A DNA stretch of 64,000 bases from Streptomyces sp. Alt3 (lineage in GTDB: Bacteria > Actinomycetota > Actinomycetes > Streptomycetales > Streptomycetaceae): positions 4,836,001 to 4,900,000 of the forward strand of contig NZ_CP120983.1 in NCBI RefSeq assembly GCF_030719215.1. The letters run 5' to 3'. The notes beneath the pieces are model-generated. The model searched no databases and was not told the DNA's origin. It was given only the letters and a program-made list of their open reading frames with translations. Of the stretch, positions 24,777 through 34,154 are shown in pieces. Each line of letters begins with the position of its first letter. Within the stretch, counting starts at the first letter, position 1. The translations under genes and the position numbers were made by a program.

Positions 24777-26441
24777 ATGTCAGGACCCCGCCCCGTACGG
24801 GCACCGCGCGGTACGGAACTGAGCGCCCTGGGATGGCAGCAGGAAGCCGCCCTCCGCATGCTGCAGAACAACCTCGACCCCGAGGTCGCCGAACACCCCG
24901 ACAAGCTCGTCGTCTACGGCGGCACGGGCAAGGCGGCCCGCGACTGGCGGTCCTTCGACGCCATGGTCCGCACCCTCCGGACGCTCAAGCAGGACGAGAC
25001 GATGCTCGTCCAGTCCGGGCGCCCGGTCGGCGTCATGCAGACCCACGAGTGGGCGCCGCGTGTCCTGATCGCCAACTCCAACCTGGTCGGCGACTGGGCG
25101 AACTGGGAGGAGTTCCGCCGTCTGGAGGCCCTCGGGCTCACCATGTACGGGCAGATGACCGCGGGTTCCTGGATCTACATCGGGACCCAGGGCATCCTCC
25201 AGGGCACGTACGAGACGTTCGCCGCCGTCGCCGCCAAGCGGTTCGGCGGGACGCTGGCCGGCACGATCACGCTGACGGCCGGACTCGGCGGCATGGGCGG
25301 CGCCCAGCCGCTGGCCGTCACGATGAACGACGGCGTGGCCCTCTGCGTCGACTGCGACCCGCGCGCCATCGAGCGCCGTATCGAGCACCGCTTCCTGGAC
25401 GTGCGCGCCGATTCGCTCGAACACGCACTCCAGCTGGCCGTCGAGGCCCGCGACGCGCGGCGCCCGCTCTCCATCGGCCTCCTCGGCAACGCGGCGGAGC
25501 TGCTGCCCCGGATGCTGGCCGAGGGCGCTCCCGTCGACATCGTCACCGACCAGACCAGCGCCCACGACCCGCTGGCCTATCTGCCCGTCGGCGTCGACTT
25601 CGACGACATGGCCTCCTACGCCGCCGAGAAGCCCGCCGACTTCACCCGGCGTGCCCGGGAGTCGATGGCCGCGCACGTCGAGGCGATGGTCGGCTTCATG
25701 GACGCGGGGGCCGAGGTCTTCGACTACGGCAACTCGATCCGGGGAGAGGCCCAGCTCGCCGGCTACGACCGCGCGTTCGACTTCCCCGGCTTCGTGCCCG
25801 CCTACATCCGGCCGCTCTTCTGCGAGGGCAAAGGGCCCTTCCGGTGGGCGGCCCTGTCGGGCGAGGCCTCGGACATCCACAGGACGGACAAGGCGCTGCT
25901 CGAACTCTTCCCGGAGAACGAGTCGCTGCACCGCTGGATCAGGATGGCCGGCGAGCGGGTCCACTTCCAGGGTCTGCCCGCCCGGATCTGCTGGCTCGGC
26001 TACGGCGAACGCGACCGGGCGGGCGAGCGGTTCAACGACATGGTGGCGAGCGGCGAGCTCGCCGCACCCCTGGCCATCGGACGTGACCACCTGGACTGCG
26101 GGTCGGTCGCCTCGCCCTACCGCGAGACCGAGTCCATGCTCGACGGCTCCGACGCCATCGCGGACTGGCCGCTGCTCAACGCCATGGTCAACGTGGCCTC
26201 GGGGGCGTCCTGGGTGTCCCTGCACCACGGCGGCGGTGTGGGCATGGGGCGTTCGATCCACGCGGGACAGGTCACGGTCGCCGACGGCACCGAGCTCGCG
26301 GGCGAGAAGATCCGGCGGGTCCTCACGAACGACCCCGGGATGGGCGTCATCCGGCACGTCGACGCCGGTTACGACATCGCGGAGTCCGTCGCCTCGGACA
26401 AGGGCGTGCGCGTCCCGATGACGGAGGACGACGCCCGGTGA
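24777..26441 (+). CDS. hutU: Urocanate hydratase
   Basis: 554 aa, full length. Second enzyme of histidine degradation, converting urocanate to imidazolone propionate with a tightly bound NAD. The family text is strong: LVVYGGTGKAARDW near the N-terminus, GGMGGAQPLAVTMN for the NAD-binding region, and GRDHLDCGSVASPYRETE plus HHGGGVGMGRSIHAG in the C-terminal half. It has a GAGGAGG ribosome site. It leads a four-gene hut operon and overlaps the next gene by 4 nt. The histidine ammonia-lyase gene (hutH) is not in the window. Confidence 0.97.
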   Translation: MSGPRPVRAPRGTELSALGWQQEAALRMLQNNLDPEVAEHPDKLVVYGGTGKAARDWRSFDAMVRTLRTLKQDETMLVQSGRPVGVMQTHEWAPRVLIANSNLVGDWANWEEFRRLEALGLTMYGQMTAGSWIYIGTQGILQGTYETFAAVAAKRFGGTLAGTITLTAGLGGMGGAQPLAVTMNDGVALCVDCDPRAIERRIEHRFLDVRADSLEHALQLAVEARDARRPLSIGLLGNAAELLPRMLAEGAPVDIVTDQTSAHDPLAYLPVGVDFDDMASYAAEKPADFTRRARESMAAHVEAMVGFMDAGAEVFDYGNSIRGEAQLAGYDRAFDFPGFVPAYIRPLFCEGKGPFRWAALSGEASDIHRTDKALLELFPENESLHRWIRMAGERVHFQGLPARICWLGYGERDRAGERFNDMVASGELAAPLAIGRDHLDCGSVASPYRETESMLDGSDAIADWPLLNAMVNVASGASWVSLHHGGGVGMGRSIHAGQVTVADGTELAGEKIRRVLTNDPGMGVIRHVDAGYDIAESVASDKGVRVPMTEDDAR

Positions 26442-27754
26442 CCCGGTCCGTGGACGACGGCCCGGAGCGGGGCTTGCCGGGGCCGGCTGCGTCCGGGCCC
26501 CGGTCCGGTGAGCCCGAGTCGTTCCAGGAGATGTGGCGCGGACTCGCGCCCCTCGGACTCGACCCGGCAAGTGGCGGCTACCGCCGGTACGCCTGGAGCG
26601 GGGCCGACGCGGACTGCCGCGAGTGGTTCCGCGCCCAGGCCGGGTCCCGTGGGCTCGTCCACGAGGTCGACCGCAACGGCAACCAGTGGGCCTGGCACGG
26701 TGACCCCCTCGCGGGGGACGCCGTGGTCACCGGATCCCATCTCGACTCCGTGCCCGACGGCGGAGCCTTCGACGGCCCTCTCGGCGTGGTGTCCTCCTTC
26801 GCCGCTCTGGACGAACTCCGGCGCAGGGGAGCGGTGTTCACCAGGCCCGTCGCCGTCGTCAACTTCGGCGACGAGGAGGGGGCACGTTTCGGGCTCGCCT
26901 GCGTCGGTTCCCGGCTCGCCGCGGGGCAGTTGACGGTCGCGGACGCGCACCGGCTCCGGGACGGGGACGGGGTCGCGCTGCCCCGGGCCATGGAGGCGGC
27001 CGGGTACGACCCGGACGCCATCGGACCCGACCCCGGACGCCTCGCCCGGATCGGCGCGTTCGTCGAGCTCCATGTGGAACAGGGGCGCGCCCTCGACCTG
27101 AGCGGCGACCCGGTCGGCGTCGCCTCGGCCATCTGGCCGCACGGCCGTTGGCGGTTCGACTTCCGGGGCGAGGCCAACCACGCCGGCACCACACGGCTCG
27201 CCGACCGCCGGGACCCGATGCTCCCGTACGCCGAGACCGTGCTCGCGGCCCGGCGGGAGGCGGAGCTCGCCGGAGGCCTCGCGACCTTCGGCAAGATCGC
27301 CGTCGAGCCGAACGGGGTCAACGCGATCCCGTCCCTGGTGCGGGGCTGGCTCGACTCACGAGCCGCCGACCAGGACACTCTCGACGCGGTGGTGAGTGGT
27401 GTCGAGCGGGCCGCGCGGGAGCACGCCGAGCGGGCCGGGATCGATCTCGACGTCGTACGCGAGTCGTTCACGCCGGTGGTGGACTTCCAGCACGCGCTGC
27501 GGGACGAGATCCGCCGGGTGCTGGAGAAGCGGGGTGGTGACGGCTTCGACGCCGAGGGACGCGCCGTGCCGGTGCTCGGCACGGGAGCCGGACACGACGC
27601 GGGTATTTTGTCCGCTTCCGTGCCGACCGCCATGCTGTTCGTACGGAACCCCACCGGGATCTCGCACTCACCCGCGGAACATGCCGCGGAGGACGACTGC
27701 GTGGCCGGAGTGAGGGCACTCGCCGACGTACTGGAAGGCCTCGCGTGCAGCTGA
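26438..27754 (+). CDS. M20 family amidohydrolase of the hut operon (allantoate amidohydrolase-like)
   Basis: 438 aa from a GTG overlapping the hutU stop. M20/ArgE-type zinc site residues are visible: TGSHLDSVPDGGAFDG, then NFGDEEGARFGLACVG and a late GAGHDAGILS, which is the allantoate/N-carbamoyl amidohydrolase pattern. The dimerisation domain begins near HGRWRFDFRGEANHAG. In this position it could hydrolyse N-formylglutamate, the product of HutF, in place of HutG. That role is inference from the operon; the family name alone would suggest ureido or carbamoyl substrates. Confidence 0.88.
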   Translation: MTRSVDDGPERGLPGPAASGPRSGEPESFQEMWRGLAPLGLDPASGGYRRYAWSGADADCREWFRAQAGSRGLVHEVDRNGNQWAWHGDPLAGDAVVTGSHLDSVPDGGAFDGPLGVVSSFAALDELRRRGAVFTRPVAVVNFGDEEGARFGLACVGSRLAAGQLTVADAHRLRDGDGVALPRAMEAAGYDPDAIGPDPGRLARIGAFVELHVEQGRALDLSGDPVGVASAIWPHGRWRFDFRGEANHAGTTRLADRRDPMLPYAETVLAARREAELAGGLATFGKIAVEPNGVNAIPSLVRGWLDSRAADQDTLDAVVSGVERAAREHAERAGIDLDVVRESFTPVVDFQHALRDEIRRVLEKRGGDGFDAEGRAVPVLGTGAGHDAGILSASVPTAMLFVRNPTGISHSPAEHAAEDDCVAGVRALADVLEGLACS

Positions 27755-29115
27755 CGACGCAACCGACGGGCACACCGGTCACCGCGACGTACTGGATGTC
27801 GCACGCCTGGCTCGGCACCCATGTCGAGCCGGGCGTGCTCCTGGACGTGTCCGGGGGGCGCATCGCCGGCGTCCGGACGGGCGTCGGCACACCGCCACCC
27901 GGCGCCACCGTGCTGCACGGGCTGACCGTCCCGGGACTGGCCAACACCCACTCGCACGCCTTCCACCGCGCGCTGCGCTCCACCGTGCAGGTCGGCTCGG
28001 GCACCTTCTGGACATGGCGCGAGACGATGTACCGGACGGCTTCGCGTCTCACCCCCGACACCTACTACGACCTGGCCCGCGCCACGTACGCCGAGATGGC
28101 GCTGGCCGGGATCACCGCGGTCGGCGAGTTCCACTATCTGCACCACGCGCCGGGCGGAACGCCCTACGACAACCCGAACGCCATGGGCGAGGCGCTCATC
28201 GCCGCGGCGTCCGAGGCCGGCATCCGGATCACCCTGCTCGACACCGCCTACCTCGCCGCCGGGTTCGGGGAGGAGCCGAACCGGCACCAGACGCGCTTCT
28301 CCGACGTCACCGCCGACGCCTGGGCCGAGCGTGCCTCCCTCCTGGAGGGTGACGACGACCTGGTGGTGATCGGCGCCGCGATCCATTCCGTACGGGCCGT
28401 GCCTGCGGGGCAGCTGGCCACCGTCGCCCGGTGGGCACAGGAGCGGGCCGTCCCGCTGCACGTCCACCTCTCCGAGCAGACCGCGGAGAACGACGCCTGC
28501 CTCGCCGCCCACGGCCGGACCCCCACGCGGCTCCTGGCCGACCACGGGGTCCTCGGTCCGGGCACCACCGGCATCCACAACACGCACCTCACCGCCGAGG
28601 ACATCGAGCTGCTGGGCGCGTCCCGGACGGGCACCTGCATGTGCCCCACGACGGAACGCGACCTCGCCGACGGCATCGGCCCCGCCGCCGCGCTCCAGGG
28701 CGCGGGCTCCCCCCTCTCGCTGGGCAGCGACAGCCATGCCGTGATCGACCTCTTCGAGGAGGCCCGGGCCATGGAGCTCAACGAACGCCTGCGCACCCAC
28801 GTGCGCGGGCACTGGACGGCGTCCGCGCTGCTCAGGGCGGCATCCGCCGACGGACATGCCGCGCTCGGCCGGCCGGACGGGGGGACGCTGGAACCGGGTG
28901 CGCCCGCCGACCTCACGACCGTCGCACTGGACTCCGTCAGAACAGCGGGGCCGGTACCGAGGCTGGGGGCCGAAGCGGCCGTATTCGCCGCCACGGCCGC
29001 CGATGTGCGGCACACCGTGGTGGCCGGACGGCACATCGTGCGGGACGGACGGCACACCCGGATCGAGGACGTGCCCGGAGCACTCGCCTCGGCCGTCGCC
29101 GCCCTGCACCACTGA
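27745..29115 (+). CDS. hutF: Formimidoylglutamate deiminase
   Basis: 456 aa amidohydrolase-superfamily enzyme that turns N-formimidoylglutamate into N-formylglutamate and ammonia. Metal ligands are seen in NTHSHAFHRALR (HxH), LHVHLSEQ (His), GIHNTHL (His) and SLGSDSHAVIDLFEE (Asp). It overlaps the M20 gene by 10 nt. Together with HutU, HutI and a deformylating hydrolase it would complete the five-step histidine route that avoids formamide release. Confidence 0.93.
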   Translation: MQLTTQPTGTPVTATYWMSHAWLGTHVEPGVLLDVSGGRIAGVRTGVGTPPPGATVLHGLTVPGLANTHSHAFHRALRSTVQVGSGTFWTWRETMYRTASRLTPDTYYDLARATYAEMALAGITAVGEFHYLHHAPGGTPYDNPNAMGEALIAAASEAGIRITLLDTAYLAAGFGEEPNRHQTRFSDVTADAWAERASLLEGDDDLVVIGAAIHSVRAVPAGQLATVARWAQERAVPLHVHLSEQTAENDACLAAHGRTPTRLLADHGVLGPGTTGIHNTHLTAEDIELLGASRTGTCMCPTTERDLADGIGPAAALQGAGSPLSLGSDSHAVIDLFEEARAMELNERLRTHVRGHWTASALLRAASADGHAALGRPDGGTLEPGAPADLTTVALDSVRTAGPVPRLGAEAAVFAATAADVRHTVVAGRHIVRDGRHTRIEDVPGALASAVAALHH

Positions 29116-29154
29116 CCACCCGGCCGGCCCGCACGCCGGGCGCCCGGGCGGGCC

Positions 29155-29250
29155 GCGCACCGGATGTCCGCCCGGGCCGACGACCCGGGCCGACCACCCC
29201 GGGCGCACCGGATGTCCGCCCGCGCCGACGACCCCGGCCGACCACCCCGG
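29155..29250. repeat. 48-bp tandem duplication between hutF and hutI
   Basis: Two near-identical 48-bp units start at 29155 and 29203, each containing GCACCGGATGTCCGCCC and GGCCGACCACCCCGG. They fill most of the 173-bp gap between the two genes and differ by only a few bases, which suggests a recent slip. The duplication lengthens the spacer that separates hutI from its operon. Confidence 0.85.
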
Positions 29251-29288
29251 CAGCCCAGCCGGGCGAACCCGAAGAGAGCTGTGTCCGG

Positions 29289-30470
29289 ATGACGACGACC
29301 ACCACGACCGCCATCACCCACATCGCGAACCTGGTCACCAACGACCCCTCCCTCGGTGACGGGACCCCCCTGGGCCTGATCCGGGACGCGGCCGTCGTGA
29401 TCGACGGCGACCGCGTCGTGTGGACCGGTGAATCCAGCAAAGCACCCGCCACCGACAACGCCGTCGACGCGGGCGGCCGTGCCGTGGTCCCCGGCTTCGT
29501 GGACTCCCACTCCCACCTCGTGTTCGCGGGCGACCGGACCGCCGAGTTCAACGCCCGCATGTCCGGCCGTCCCTACTCGGCGGGCGGCATCCGCACGACG
29601 GTCGCGGCCACCCGCGCCGCCTCCGACGACGAGCTCTCCGCGAACGTCGCGCGCTACCTGGACGAGGCGCTCCGGCAGGGCACCACCACCTTCGAGACCA
29701 AGTCCGGCTACGGCCTCACCGTCGAGGACGAGGCGCGCGCCCTGCGCATCGCCGCCCGGCACACCGACGAGGTCACCTTCCTCGGCGCGCACATCGTGTC
29801 CCCCGACTACGCCGACGACCCCGCGGGCTACGTCGACCTCGTGACGGGGCCGATGCTGGACGCGTGCGCGCCGCACGCCCGCTGGATCGACGTCTTCTGC
29901 GAGCGGGGCGCCTTCGACGAGGACCAGGCGCGCACGATCCTCACCGCGGGCCTGGCCAGGGGCCTGCATCCCCGCGTCCACGCCAACCAGCTCGGCCACG
30001 GCCCCGGCGTACGCCTCGCCGTCGAGCTGGACGCCGCGTCCGCCGATCACTGCACCCACCTCGACGACGCCGACCTCGACGCCCTCGGCCAGGGCTCCAC
30101 CGTCGCGACCCTGCTGCCCGGCGCCGAGTTCTCCACCCGCGCGGCCTGGCCCGACGCCCGCCGCATCCTCGGCGCGGGGGCCACGGTCGCGCTGTCCACG
30201 GACTGCAACCCGGGCTCGTCGTTCACCTCCTCCATGCCGTTCTGCATCGCCCTCGCCGTACGGGACATGGGCATGACCCCCGACGAGGCGGTCTGGTCCG
30301 CCACCGCCGGAGGCGCCGCCGCCCTGCGCCGCACCGACATCGGCCGCATCACCCCCGGCGCACGCGCCGACCTGGTGCTCCTCGACGCGCCGAGCCACGT
30401 CCACCTCGCCTACCGGCCGGGAGTCCCGCTGGTCCGTGCGGTGTGGCGTGCGGGGGAGAGGACCGTATGA
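29289..30470 (+). CDS. hutI: Imidazolonepropionase
   Basis: 393 aa. Third step of histidine degradation, opening the imidazolone ring to give N-formimidoylglutamate. The metal-binding HxH is in VDSHSHLVFAGDRTAEF, further ligands are in VHANQLGHGPG, and the catalytic aspartate is in LSTDCNPGSSFTSSMPF. The ATG at 29289 is preceded by GAGAG; the start GTG/TTG options upstream fall in the repeat and lack sites. It is the last gene of the hut cluster, with 149 nt before the next gene. Confidence 0.95.
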   Translation: MTTTTTTAITHIANLVTNDPSLGDGTPLGLIRDAAVVIDGDRVVWTGESSKAPATDNAVDAGGRAVVPGFVDSHSHLVFAGDRTAEFNARMSGRPYSAGGIRTTVAATRAASDDELSANVARYLDEALRQGTTTFETKSGYGLTVEDEARALRIAARHTDEVTFLGAHIVSPDYADDPAGYVDLVTGPMLDACAPHARWIDVFCERGAFDEDQARTILTAGLARGLHPRVHANQLGHGPGVRLAVELDAASADHCTHLDDADLDALGQGSTVATLLPGAEFSTRAAWPDARRILGAGATVALSTDCNPGSSFTSSMPFCIALAVRDMGMTPDEAVWSATAGGAAALRRTDIGRITPGARADLVLLDAPSHVHLAYRPGVPLVRAVWRAGERTV

Positions 30471-30619
30471 CGGGTACGGCTCAGGGGGTGACAGCCGTGC
30501 GACGGGTGATCCGGTTTCCACCGGTCGGTCACACGATGTCGCGGCTGTCTACCGCCGGGTGACTCCTCCCGGTACCGTTCTGAGGCAGCGTGGCTCAGGG
30601 GGTAGGACCGGGGGGTCTT

Positions 30620-31717
30620 GTGGGCGGCAGGCGCATACGTGTGATCAGGCCCGGTGATCTGGGCACCAGGGACATCGAGACGTGGCGGGAGCTCCGGGCG
30701 AAGTCCGGCGCCCCGGCCCACCCGTTCATGGAACCGGAGTTCGCCCTGGCCGTCGGCCGTGTCCGGCCGCACGCCCGGGTGGCGGTCATCAGCGACGGGA
30801 CGGGGAGGACGGCGGGCTTCCTCCCCTTCGAACGGGGGCGGCTCGGCCGCGGCCGGGCCATCGGCCTCGGGGTATCCGACGTCCAGGGCGCGGTGCTCCG
30901 CCCAGGCTTCGCACCGGCGGCGAGGGAGCTGCTGCGCGGCTGCGGCCTCTCCGCCTGGGAGTTCGACAACCTGGAGGAGGGTCAGACCCTCTTCGAGCCG
31001 GCCGCGGCCCGCTCGTACCCCTCGTACGTCATCGATGTCGGCGACGGCTACGAGAGCTACGAGAAGGCGCTGCGCGCCGGGTCGCCGAAGTTCCTCAGGA
31101 CGACCCTGGCCAAGGAGCGCAAGCTCGGCCGCGAGGCCGGCGAGGTGCGGCTCGTCCTCGACGAGCGGGACCCCGAGATGCTGCGGACCCTGATGGGATG
31201 GAAGTCCGCCCAGTACCGGAGGACCGGCCGCCGCGACCGGTTCGCCAAGCCGTGGATCCGTGACCTGACGGAGTTCCTCTTCCACACCCGCGCACCCGGA
31301 TGCTCCGGTCTGCTGTCCGTCCTGTACGCGGGCGGACGCCCCGTGGCCGCGCACTTCGGGCTGCGCTCGCGGACGGTGCTCTCGTGCTGGTTCCCCGCCT
31401 ACGACCCGGAGTTCGCGAAGTTCTCACCGGGCCTGATCCTGCATCTGCGGATGGCGAGGGCCGCGGCGGACGACGGCATCGGGATGCTCGACATGGGGCG
31501 CGGGGCGGCCGAGTACAAGGACGCCCTGAAGACCGGCGAACTGACGGTGTACGAGGGCGCCTCGGTCGCACCGGGCGCGGGAGCGGCCCTGCGGTGGCTC
31601 GGCCGCGAACCCTCCCGCCGCGCCCACGGCTTCGTACGCGACCGGCCCCGGCTGGCGGGCCTGGCGCAGCGCGGCCTCGCACGGGCCGGGCGGCTGCGCG
31701 GACCGAAGCGGCCCTGA
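30620..31717 (+). CDS. GNAT-fold acyltransferase of the CelD/BcsL (FemAB-like) type
   Basis: 365 aa. The text HPFMEPEFALAVGRVRPHAR at the N-terminus and the C-terminal half-domain (SPKFLRTTLAKERKL, then HFGLRSRTVLSCWFPAYDPE and AAEYKDALKTGELTVYEG) match the Acetyltransf_6/CelD group. These cytoplasmic enzymes acylate polysaccharides or their precursors in cellulose and capsule loci. GTG at 30620 (after GGGGGG) fits the homologous start at RIRVIRP; GTG at 30590 is an alternative. It is the first gene of the surface-glycan locus. Confidence 0.85.
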   Translation: MGGRRIRVIRPGDLGTRDIETWRELRAKSGAPAHPFMEPEFALAVGRVRPHARVAVISDGTGRTAGFLPFERGRLGRGRAIGLGVSDVQGAVLRPGFAPAARELLRGCGLSAWEFDNLEEGQTLFEPAAARSYPSYVIDVGDGYESYEKALRAGSPKFLRTTLAKERKLGREAGEVRLVLDERDPEMLRTLMGWKSAQYRRTGRRDRFAKPWIRDLTEFLFHTRAPGCSGLLSVLYAGGRPVAAHFGLRSRTVLSCWFPAYDPEFAKFSPGLILHLRMARAAADDGIGMLDMGRGAAEYKDALKTGELTVYEGASVAPGAGAALRWLGREPSRRAHGFVRDRPRLAGLAQRGLARAGRLRGPKRP

Positions 31718-31726
31718 GAACAGCGA

Positions 31727-31801
31727 CGACCGGCGTCGGACCAGGACCGTCCACACGTCACGACCGGCGCCGAAGCAGGACCGTCCACACGTCACGACCG
31801 G
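31727..31801. repeat. 34-bp direct repeat, about 2.2 copies, upstream of the GT2 gene
   Basis: Units start at 31727 and 31761 and a 7-bp remnant begins at 31795; each contains AGGACCGTCCACACGTCA. The repeat fills the 93-bp gap before the glycosyltransferase start and ends within its ribosome-binding region (GGGGGGACC). It may affect expression of the downstream genes. Confidence 0.85.
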
Positions 31802-31810
31802 GGGGACCGG

Positions 31811-33154
31811 ATGCCGTACCGGAACGAACGAGCGGGGAACACCCGGCGGTTACCCGACATCAGCCGGCTCGCCGGTCTGGCCGTCGCCGAACTGGAGCTG
31901 GACGCGGCCGACGGCACGGGCGTACGGATCGGACCCGTGCCGGGCGGCCCGCCCCTGGACGCCGCACCGCGCGACGGTGACGGACGGCGGTTCTTCGCCC
32001 TCGTGCGGCTGCGCGGGCGACCGGTCGGCACGGTTGTCGGGCGCGTCCGGGAGGGCGAGGACCCCGCCTCCGTCCTCGCGAAACAGGCGGCGGACGAGAT
32101 CGTCGTCCCGGACGCCCCGGAGCGGCCACCGGCGAGGGAGATCCCCAGGGCCACGGTGGTCGTCGCCACCAGGGAGCGGCCCGGCCAACTCGCCCGCGCC
32201 CTCGATTCGCTGCTCGCCCAGGACCACCCGGACTTCGAGATCGTGGTCGTCGACAACGCCCCGCTGACCGGCTCCACCCGTGAGCTCGTCACCTCCGCCT
32301 ACGCCGGCCGGGGCGTGCGACACGTGGTGGAGCCGGTGCCGGGTCTGGCGGCCGCGCACAACCGGGGCGTCGTCGCCGCCACGTCCGAGGTCCTCGCCTT
32401 CACCGACGACGACGTCGTCGCCGACCCGCACTGGCTCACCGCGCTGACCAGGCCCTTCGGCGAGGACCCCCGGACGGCCTGCGTCACCGGCCTCATCCTG
32501 CCCGCCAGGCTGACCACCCCGGCGCAAGTCCTGCTGGAGAGCCACGGCGGATTCGCCAAGGGGTTCACGGCGCGCCACTACGACCCCGCACACCCGCCCG
32601 CGGACGAGCCGCTGTTCCCGTTCACCGCCGGACGGTTCGGCTCCGGCGCCAACATGGCCTTCCGGGCCGGGCCGTTGAGGGCGGTCGGCGGTTTCGACCC
32701 GGCCACCGGCACCGGGACCCCGGCCCGAGGGGGCGACGACCTCTACGCCTTCGTGCGTCTCCTCGCCGAGGGGTATCCGCTGCGCTACACGCCCGAAGCG
32801 ATCGTCTGGCACCACCACCGGGAGCGCTGGGGCGACCTGTGCGGACAGGCCTACGGTTACGGTGCCGGGCTCACCGCCTGTCTCACCGCGCTCCTCGTCC
32901 GCAGGCCCGCCCTGTTGCCGTCCCTGCTGGCCCGGCTGCCCCGGGGCCTCGCCCATGCCCGCACGATGACGGCGTCGCGCGGCACGGACGCGTCGGGGCG
33001 CGGCGGTGTTCCCGGCGCGCACGGCACGTACACCTATCCATGGCCCCGACATCTGTCCCGGCTGGAGCGCAGGGGGCTGCTGTACGGGCCCCTCGGGTAC
33101 GTACGCGCCCGGCTCGCGCTCCACGGCGCGTCACGCCCCCGGGCGGAGGGATGA
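31811..33154 (+). CDS. GT2 family glycosyltransferase with TTA codon at position 14
   Basis: 447 aa. After about 110 N-terminal residues of unknown fold comes a GT-A domain: RATVVVATRERPGQLARALD, the nucleotide-binding VVVDNAPLTGST, the metal-binding TDDDVVADPHW and the acceptor-side GGDDLYAFVR. No membrane segments, so it likely acts at the inner face of the membrane. Codon 14 is TTA (31850-31852), so full translation should require bldA. GGGGGG precedes the ATG. It overlaps the deacetylase gene by 4 nt. Confidence 0.92.
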   Translation: MPYRNERAGNTRRLPDISRLAGLAVAELELDAADGTGVRIGPVPGGPPLDAAPRDGDGRRFFALVRLRGRPVGTVVGRVREGEDPASVLAKQAADEIVVPDAPERPPAREIPRATVVVATRERPGQLARALDSLLAQDHPDFEIVVVDNAPLTGSTRELVTSAYAGRGVRHVVEPVPGLAAAHNRGVVAATSEVLAFTDDDVVADPHWLTALTRPFGEDPRTACVTGLILPARLTTPAQVLLESHGGFAKGFTARHYDPAHPPADEPLFPFTAGRFGSGANMAFRAGPLRAVGGFDPATGTGTPARGGDDLYAFVRLLAEGYPLRYTPEAIVWHHHRERWGDLCGQAYGYGAGLTACLTALLVRRPALLPSLLARLPRGLAHARTMTASRGTDASGRGGVPGAHGTYTYPWPRHLSRLERRGLLYGPLGYVRARLALHGASRPRAEG

Positions 33155-33954
33155 GTGCGGGGGGCCGGATCCCCGTGCTGCTGTACCACGCGGTGATGGA
33201 CGACCCGCCCGGCTGGATCGCCGAGTTCACCGTCACACCGGCCGCGTTCGCCGCGCAGCTGGACGCGATCGAGGCCGGCGGCCGTACGGCGGTCCCGGTC
33301 GGCGCCCTCGTGGCCCATCTCGCGGGCGGTGAGCCGCTGCCGGACCGTCCGGTCGTCCTGACCTTCGACGACGGTTTCGCGGACCTGCCCGGGCCGACGG
33401 CCGAGGCCCTCGCCGGGCGGTCGATGCCGGCGACCGCGTATCTCACGACGGGTGCGCTGACCCGGTCCGGCGGGGGCAGCCTGCTGCCGCCCGCCCCGAT
33501 GATGAGGCTGGAGCAGGCGCCGCTGCTCCAGCGGTACGGCATGGAGGTGGGCGGGCACACCGTCACCCACGCCCAGCTGGACACACTGCCCGCAGCCGCC
33601 CTGAGGTCCGAACTCGTCGACTCCAAGGCGGCGCTGGAGGACGTGCTGGGGCACGCGGTGACCCACCTCGCCTATCCGCACGGATACAACAGCGCGCGTG
33701 TGCGCCGCGCCGCGCGGGCCGCCGGATACGAGAGCGCGGCGGCCGTACGGCACGCACTGAGCTCCGGCCGGGACGAGCCGTACCGGATCGCCCGGCTGAT
33801 CCTGCGGCGGAGCCACACGGCGCGGGACGTCGAGCGCTGGATGGCGGGCGAGGGCGTGCGCGTGGCCCCGTTCCCCGACTCACCGCAGACCGTGGGCTGG
33901 CGCTGGTACCGGCGGGCGCGAGCCACCGTGCGCGGACCTGAGTTCGCGGGATGA
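33151..33954 (+). CDS. Polysaccharide deacetylase (NodB homology domain)
   Basis: 267 aa. The NodB motifs are intact: the metal-binding aspartates in LTFDDGFADLP, the zinc histidines in GGHTVTHAQLD (HxxxH), and the conserved LAYPHGYN. The family removes N- or O-acetyl groups from surface polysaccharides or peptidoglycan. No clear signal peptide follows the ATG at 33151 (ATGA overlap with the glycosyltransferase), so it may act on lipid-linked or cytoplasmic intermediates, unlike most secreted members. Translation is coupled to the TTA-bearing gene upstream. Confidence 0.92.
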   Translation: MSAGGRIPVLLYHAVMDDPPGWIAEFTVTPAAFAAQLDAIEAGGRTAVPVGALVAHLAGGEPLPDRPVVLTFDDGFADLPGPTAEALAGRSMPATAYLTTGALTRSGGGSLLPPAPMMRLEQAPLLQRYGMEVGGHTVTHAQLDTLPAAALRSELVDSKAALEDVLGHAVTHLAYPHGYNSARVRRAARAAGYESAAAVRHALSSGRDEPYRIARLILRRSHTARDVERWMAGEGVRVAPFPDSPQTVGWRWYRRARATVRGPEFAG

Positions 33955-34154
33955 GGGGGGGGAGGGGCGAGAGGGGGTGAGAGGGGCGAGGGAGGCGACG
34001 GAGTGGGGGAGTGAGCAGGACGGGCCGCGGGCGCCTGTGGAAATGGGCGAGAGCCCCACAAAGCCGAAGCGCGTTCCTATACTTCGCTTAAGGGGACAGT
34101 CCTGAGGGGCAGCGGCGTGACGGCCGCGACCACAGCCGTGGGGGGAGTCGCACC

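Noticed and set aside
34077..34110. TTA in CGCTTAAGG before the large membrane protein
   Set aside because: It lies in the noncoding leader, not in a reading frame of a supported gene.
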